Source: Hyphomicrobiales bacterium
GTDB taxonomy: Bacteria; Pseudomonadota; Alphaproteobacteria; Rhizobiales; Devosiaceae
Direction: 5' to 3'
NCBI GenBank assembly: GCA_026981645.1
Contig: JALSII010000025.1
Coordinates: 124,001 to 188,000, forward strand
DNA length: 64,000 bases
Position numbers and translations under genes: made by a program. Numbering within the stretch: the stretch's first letter is position 1; every line of letters begins with the position of its first letter. The notes under the pieces are model-generated. The model worked only from the letters and a program-made list of their open reading frames with translations. It was not told where the DNA came from and did not search any database. Of this stretch, positions 59,608 to 64,000 are shown in pieces.

Positions 59608-60464
59608 GTGAGAACCCCAAGGGCATCACCGGCAATGAAAAAAACCCTAAAAGGTCGTGGGCCGACCTGTTGCCGCGCCTCGGGTCTGCCGGTGTGTTGC
59701 TGGCGGTAACGATCGTGGTTGTCTGGCTGGGCGGAGTATGGTTTGCCATTCTGCTTTCTGCAGTGTTTGCGGGCATGTACCGGGAGTGGGAAATGATGGT
59801 CACGGCCCGTAAAATCGGGGTGCGGGGTTATCTTCTTGTCGGAGTTCTGGCTCTTGTGCCGATTGTGGCGACCTTGGGCGGCCTTCTGGCAGGCTTGTCC
59901 CTGGGCGTTATGGGGAGTGTTATTGTGTTGACTGGTCACCGCGAGGCAATGGTCTGGCGCATGGGTGGCCTGCTGTTTTTCTCTCTGGTCCTCGTTGCCC
60001 TGATAGCCATACGAGGCACTGGGTTTTTGGGATTTGCGGTCTGCTTTTTTCTCGGCGCCAGCGTATGGATGACCGATACCGGGGCCTATTTTGCCGGGCG
60101 CATTTTTGGCGGCGCGAAACTTAGTCCGGTTATTTCGCCGGGTAAAACGCGCTCCGGCGCAATCGGAGGCCTGCTGGTGGGCTCCTTGAGCGGTTTGCTC
60201 GTCTGGGTGATAGTGACACCGGCCCCGTGGTGGATTGGACTGAGTCTTGCTGCATCAATCAGCCTTGCCGGACAGTTGGGCGACTTGAGCGAAAGCGCCG
60301 TAAAGCGCTGGTTTCGTATTAAGGATACCAGCGACCTCATCCCCGGACATGGCGGGATCATGGACCGGCTGGATAGTCTGACATTTGGTGCACTGGTGCT
60401 TTTGGCTTTTGGCGCTTTGCGCATGGGCTTCGATCAGGTGGCTGAGGGTGTTTTCCTTTGGTGA
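59604..60464 (+). CDS. cdsA: Phosphatidate cytidylyltransferase
   Basis: CdsA makes CDP-diacylglycerol, the precursor of all phospholipids. The 286-residue protein has about eight membrane helices and the family signature LGDLSESAVKRWFRIKDTSDLIPGHGGIMDRLDS near the C-terminus. It overlaps uppS. The gene that usually follows, dxr, is not here; the next frame after a 114-base gap is rseP. Confidence 0.97.
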   Translation: MSENPKGITGNEKNPKRSWADLLPRLGSAGVLLAVTIVVVWLGGVWFAILLSAVFAGMYREWEMMVTARKIGVRGYLLVGVLALVPIVATLGGLLAGLSLGVMGSVIVLTGHREAMVWRMGGLLFFSLVLVALIAIRGTGFLGFAVCFFLGASVWMTDTGAYFAGRIFGGAKLSPVISPGKTRSGAIGGLLVGSLSGLLVWVIVTPAPWWIGLSLAASISLAGQLGDLSESAVKRWFRIKDTSDLIPGHGGIMDRLDSLTFGALVLLAFGALRMGFDQVAEGVFLW

Positions 60465-60578
60465 GATGTTTGCCTGCCGTGAGGGAGAAACATTTTGCAT
60501 TCCTTCACGACTTTGAAGTTGTTTTGAAATTACTCTGCGTGCCAGAATTGGCCGGGCGCAGGAACTCAGGATTGAACA

Positions 60579-61691
60579 ATGATTGATTTTGCCTTTTGGC
60601 TCTTATCCTACATCCTGCCGTTTCTGGCAGTGCTGACCGTCATTGTGTTTGTGCACGAATTGGGACATTATCTCGTTGCGCGCTGGGCTGGCATCGCTGT
60701 TCATACCTTTTCCATAGGTTTTGGGCCTGAACTCGTTGGGTATACAGACCGGCTTGGCACCCGCTGGCGGTTGTCGGCAATTCCCCTTGGTGGTTATGTG
60801 CGTTTTGTGGGTGACATGAATGTTGCCAGTGTTCCTGATCCGGCCACCCTGAAGGATATTGATCCCGCATTTCACTCTCGCCTGTTTTCCCAAAAGTCGG
60901 TGTGGAAACGCATTGCTGTTGTCGTGGCGGGTCCGGCGGCCAATGTCATATTTACCTTCCTCGTGCTCTATGGGCTTCTGCTCGGCTATGGCCGCTATAT
61001 GGTTGAACCGGTAATTCAGGAGGTGTTGCCTGCCTCTGTTGCTGCAGAAGCGGGTGTCCAGAATGGCGATCGCATTATCTCCGTTGATGGCTATACCGTG
61101 CGTGGTTTCAATGATTTTCAACGCTTGGTGGCGACCAGTCCCGAGCGCCCCGTAACTATCGTTGTCGATCGGCTGGGGCGTGAGGTGGAAATTGTCGTTG
61201 TTCCGCAGGCTGCCGAAATTACTGACCGTTTTGGAAACGCACAAAGAATCGGACGGATCGGGGTGTCACGCAGTATTGATCCCGAAGATGTGTTTGCCTT
61301 TCGCCCCGGCCCTGTTGAGGCGGTGGGGATGACGCTGGAGGAGATGAGTTTTCTTGTGCAGCGCACCGGAGCATTTCTGGCTGACTTTTTTGTTGGTCGG
61401 GGAGATGTGGAGCAGTTGGGTGGACCTGTAAAAGTCGCCCAGATATCAGGGCAGGTGGCAACGCTTGGTTTGGTTGCCCTGCTTAACCTGACCGCCCTTT
61501 TGTCGCTAAACATTGGATTGTTCAACCTTTTCCCAATTCCCATGCTCGATGGAGGTCACCTGCTTTACTATTTGATAGAGGCGGTCAAAGGCAGGCCATT
61601 GAGCCAACGTGTGCAGGAAATAGGCTTTCGTTTCGGACTCATGCTGGTGGGGACTTTGATGGTATTCACATTGATAAACGACTTGTTCTGA
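60579..61691 (+). CDS. rseP: Site-2 intramembrane protease RseP
   Basis: RseP cleaves membrane-embedded anti-sigma factors and remnant signal peptides. The 370-residue protein has the zinc motif HELGH (26-30) in the first helix and the third ligand in the LDGGH block (FNLFPIPMLDGGHLLYY). One PDZ domain (about 140-215; PASVAAEAGVQNGDRIISVDGYTV) lies between, where E. coli RseP has two; a single PDZ is common in Alphaproteobacteria. AGGA lies nine bases before ATG 60579. It precedes bamA, as usual. Confidence 0.97.
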   Translation: MIDFAFWLLSYILPFLAVLTVIVFVHELGHYLVARWAGIAVHTFSIGFGPELVGYTDRLGTRWRLSAIPLGGYVRFVGDMNVASVPDPATLKDIDPAFHSRLFSQKSVWKRIAVVVAGPAANVIFTFLVLYGLLLGYGRYMVEPVIQEVLPASVAAEAGVQNGDRIISVDGYTVRGFNDFQRLVATSPERPVTIVVDRLGREVEIVVVPQAAEITDRFGNAQRIGRIGVSRSIDPEDVFAFRPGPVEAVGMTLEEMSFLVQRTGAFLADFFVGRGDVEQLGGPVKVAQISGQVATLGLVALLNLTALLSLNIGLFNLFPIPMLDGGHLLYYLIEAVKGRPLSQRVQEIGFRFGLMLVGTLMVFTLINDLF

Positions 61692-61886
61692 ATTTGATTT
61701 TTTTTGGCGGTGTTGCGATTATGCAAAATGCCAATGTTTTGGTAACCCAAAGCCGGCTAGGCACTTGCTCTTGGTTAAAAAAACGGTAAGACTGCGGAAT
61801 GGAGTAGGCGTTGGGAATCGTGTGTGTGATTCTATGCGGCGTGATGTTGATTTTGGGTAAGTTACTTTAGGGCAGTTGAGGAAATT

Positions 61887-64000
61887 ATGATCCATCGAAA
61901 TTTACTGCGTGGCATGGTCTTGGCGTTTGCGCTGGTGCTTCTTTCCCCTCTGGCGGGAGCAGGCGTTGGTGTTTTTGGTGTTGAAGCCGCACAGGCACAA
62001 ACAGTTTCACGCATTAATGTCAGTGGTAATCAGCGGGTCGATGATGCAACTGTTCGCTCTTTTCTCACTATCCGGGTAGGGGATGCGGCAACCTCCAGCG
62101 CCATCCAGTCTTCCATCAGCTCTCTCAATGCTACCGGCCTTTTCAGCAATGTAAGTGTTCGCTATTCCGGTGGAACCTTGACCGTCACAGTGAGCGAAAA
62201 CCTGATTGTTTCCTCGGTGCTCTTTGAAGGAAACCAGCGTTTCTCCGATGATCAGCTTGTGGCCATGGTGAATTTGGCCTCACGCGGCACGTTTTCCGAC
62301 GATCGGCTGGCCGCGGACGTGCGTTCCATCGAGCTTGCTTACGAGCAGGCCGGCTATACCAGCGTTAGCGTGACATCGCGCACAGAAATTCTTGATAACG
62401 CGCGGATGCGGGTTGTGTTCATTATCAATGAAGGCGACAAATCCGGGATTGCTGCGATCAACTTTACCGGCAACAATGCTTTTAGCGCAGGGACACTCAA
62501 GGGTGTCATCAACACCACTGAGACCCATCTGCTCAGTTGGCTGTTCAATGATGACAGCCTGGACGAGGAAAAGCTCAACGCAGACAAGGAGCTCATCCGC
62601 CTCTTTTATGCAAACCGGGGTTACCCCGATGCGCGGGTCCTCTCGGCTGTCGCTGAGTTTGATGCGGAGAAAAATTCCTATTTTGTCAATTTCGCCATTT
62701 CAGAAGGTGAGTATTACACCTTTGGCACGATCGGGCTGGAAACAAGCATAAACGGACTGGATACCGAGGCGCTCAAAGGCAGTATCCGCACCTATGAAGG
62801 CAATACCTACTCGCGGCGTGACCTGCAGACCTCAGTCGAAGACATAGCCTATCGCGCGACCGGGCAGGGTTTTGCTTTTGCCGATGTGCGCCCCCGGCTT
62901 GATCGGGACATTACCAACAAGGTGTTCAACGTCACTTATCTGGTTGATCAGGGTCCGCGGGTTTATGTGGAGCGCATCAATATTCTGGGCAATACCAAAA
63001 CCCGCGACTTCGTTATTCGCCGTGCGTTGGACTTTGCTGAAGGTGATCCGTTCAACCGTTCGATGGTAACCCGGGGCAAGGGTGCTATCGAAGAGTTGGA
63101 CTTTTTCTCCTCGGTCAACGTCACCACTCAGCAGGGGAGCGCGCCGGACAAGGTAATATTGACAATCGCTGTCGTTGAAAAATCCACTGGTGACTATGGG
63201 TTTACAGCCGGATATTCCAGCACAGAGGGTGTTCTTGGCGAGGTCTCTCTGACCGAGCGGAACTTCCTTGGCCGGGGGCAGTACCTTAAAATTGCCGTGG
63301 GCGCCTCAACTGCCGGGCAGACCTATGACCTTTCCTTCACCGAGCCCCGTTTCATGGGTCTGAAGGTGTCGGCCGGGGTGGATGTCTATAAACGGATTTC
63401 AGATGAGACGCCGACGAGTTTCTTTGGCTCTGATGCCACAGGTGGGCAACTTCGCTTCGGTGTACCCATCACCGAAGAGGTTAACGCAAATTTGATAGTG
63501 GGCTTTGAAACCAAAACCTTTGTTGACGCCAATCCTGATGCCAGTCATGTGGCTTCTGTTGTGGTCACTGATGGCCAGACTTTGAACAAGGCCTTCATTG
63601 GTTACAACCTTGTCTTCAACAATCTTGATCGGCAACTGAGCCCGACCAGCGGCTTCATCGCCTCATTGAATCAGCAGTATGTGGGGCTGGATCACAATTT
63701 CATTCGAACAGAGGCCAAGGCCCGTTACTTTGTTCCCGTTATCCAGGATTCAGGAATTGTTGCCAGCATTCGCGGCCAGGCCGGTATTATAAATGATCTG
63801 AGTGGTGCAGGTGTAAATCCGACGGAAGCATTCGTGAAAGGACCTAATCTGGTTCGTGGCTTTGCCGCACGTGGCATGGGTCCGAGAGCCGCCAATGGTG
63901 AAAACCTCGGTGCGACCATGTTTGCGGGAATTTCTGCCGAACTTGAGTTCCCGATCCCGGTTCTGCCTGAGAATTACGGCCTTCGCGGTGCGGTATGGGC
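61887..64000 (+). CDS. bamA: Outer-membrane protein assembly factor BamA (cut by window end)
   Basis: BamA inserts beta-barrel proteins into the outer membrane. The visible 704 residues start at ATG 61887 with GAGG a few bases upstream. A signal peptide ends near residue 38 (VEAAQAQ-TVS). Repeated POTRA domains follow, each with an IxxxGN core (INVSGNQRVDDATV, VLFEGNQRFSDDQL, INFTGNNAFSAGTL, INILGNTKTRDFVI). The barrel begins near residue 430 (GDYGFTAGYSSTEGVLGEVSLTERNFLGRGQ) and contains the L6 motif VRGF. The last part of the barrel lies beyond the window. Confidence 0.97.
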   Translation, partial: MIHRNLLRGMVLAFALVLLSPLAGAGVGVFGVEAAQAQTVSRINVSGNQRVDDATVRSFLTIRVGDAATSSAIQSSISSLNATGLFSNVSVRYSGGTLTVTVSENLIVSSVLFEGNQRFSDDQLVAMVNLASRGTFSDDRLAADVRSIELAYEQAGYTSVSVTSRTEILDNARMRVVFIINEGDKSGIAAINFTGNNAFSAGTLKGVINTTETHLLSWLFNDDSLDEEKLNADKELIRLFYANRGYPDARVLSAVAEFDAEKNSYFVNFAISEGEYYTFGTIGLETSINGLDTEALKGSIRTYEGNTYSRRDLQTSVEDIAYRATGQGFAFADVRPRLDRDITNKVFNVTYLVDQGPRVYVERINILGNTKTRDFVIRRALDFAEGDPFNRSMVTRGKGAIEELDFFSSVNVTTQQGSAPDKVILTIAVVEKSTGDYGFTAGYSSTEGVLGEVSLTERNFLGRGQYLKIAVGASTAGQTYDLSFTEPRFMGLKVSAGVDVYKRISDETPTSFFGSDATGGQLRFGVPITEEVNANLIVGFETKTFVDANPDASHVASVVVTDGQTLNKAFIGYNLVFNNLDRQLSPTSGFIASLNQQYVGLDHNFIRTEAKARYFVPVIQDSGIVASIRGQAGIINDLSGAGVNPTEAFVKGPNLVRGFAARGMGPRAANGENLGATMFAGISAELEFPIPVLPENYGLRGAVW

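Overview
The window is ordinary chromosomal DNA of an alphaproteobacterium, most likely of the order Hyphomicrobiales (Rhizobiales). The evidence is the gene order (nuoA-N, birA, rnj, a DUF1467 gene, proS, lolE, lolD, dnaE, then rpsB-tsf-pyrH-frr-uppS-cdsA-rseP-bamA), the alphaproteobacterial LexA boxes (GAAC-N7-GAAC), a DUF2336 protein, a helix-hairpin-helix tail on NuoE, and a short dispersed repeat of a type I associate with this order. The genus cannot be told from sequence alone. I see no rRNA, CRISPR array, insertion sequence, prophage or integrase. The left edge cuts a minus-strand membrane protein gene and the right edge cuts bamA.

Layout. 1-7.3 kb: ssb under a LexA box, two secreted proteins of unknown role, an MMPL/RND-type exporter, and gyrA. 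7.4-15.3 kb: a LysE-type exporter, coaD, two tandem cyclophilins, a small exported protein, the queuosine pair queA-tgt, pgi, and a DUF2336 protein. 15.3-21.2 kb, minus strand: a purine-nucleoside-type ABC uptake system (BMP lipoprotein-like binding protein, ATPase, two permeases) ending in a cytosine-deaminase-like amidohydrolase. 21.3-27.7 kb: fused ATP sulfurylase/APS kinase, tRNA-Lys, a SPOR-domain envelope protein, and glmU-glmS divergent from it. 27.8-29.7 kb: a DUF502 membrane protein, tRNA-Asp and a small outer-membrane barrel. 29.9-44.7 kb: the full 14-gene complex I operon. 44.7-55 kb: birA, RNase J, DUF1467, a candidate small RNA, proS, the Lol lipoprotein exporter, a 32-residue SOS-controlled membrane peptide and dnaE. 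55-64 kb: the translation/envelope cluster from rpsB to bamA.

The most interesting points are these. (1) A tiny single-pass membrane protein gene lies between lolD and dnaE, with a perfect LexA box inside its promoter; it looks like the Caulobacter SOS division inhibitor SidA. (2) Ribosomal protein S2 carries an acidic linker and a C-terminal helix-hairpin-helix-like domain about 60% identical to the tail of NuoE in the same window. (3) tRNA-guanine transglycosylase has lost three of four zinc ligands. (4) An unannotated minus-strand small RNA of about 129 nt is predicted between DUF1467 and proS. (5) GyrA has Ala and Met at the two quinolone-contact positions. (6) dxr is absent from its usual place between cdsA and rseP.
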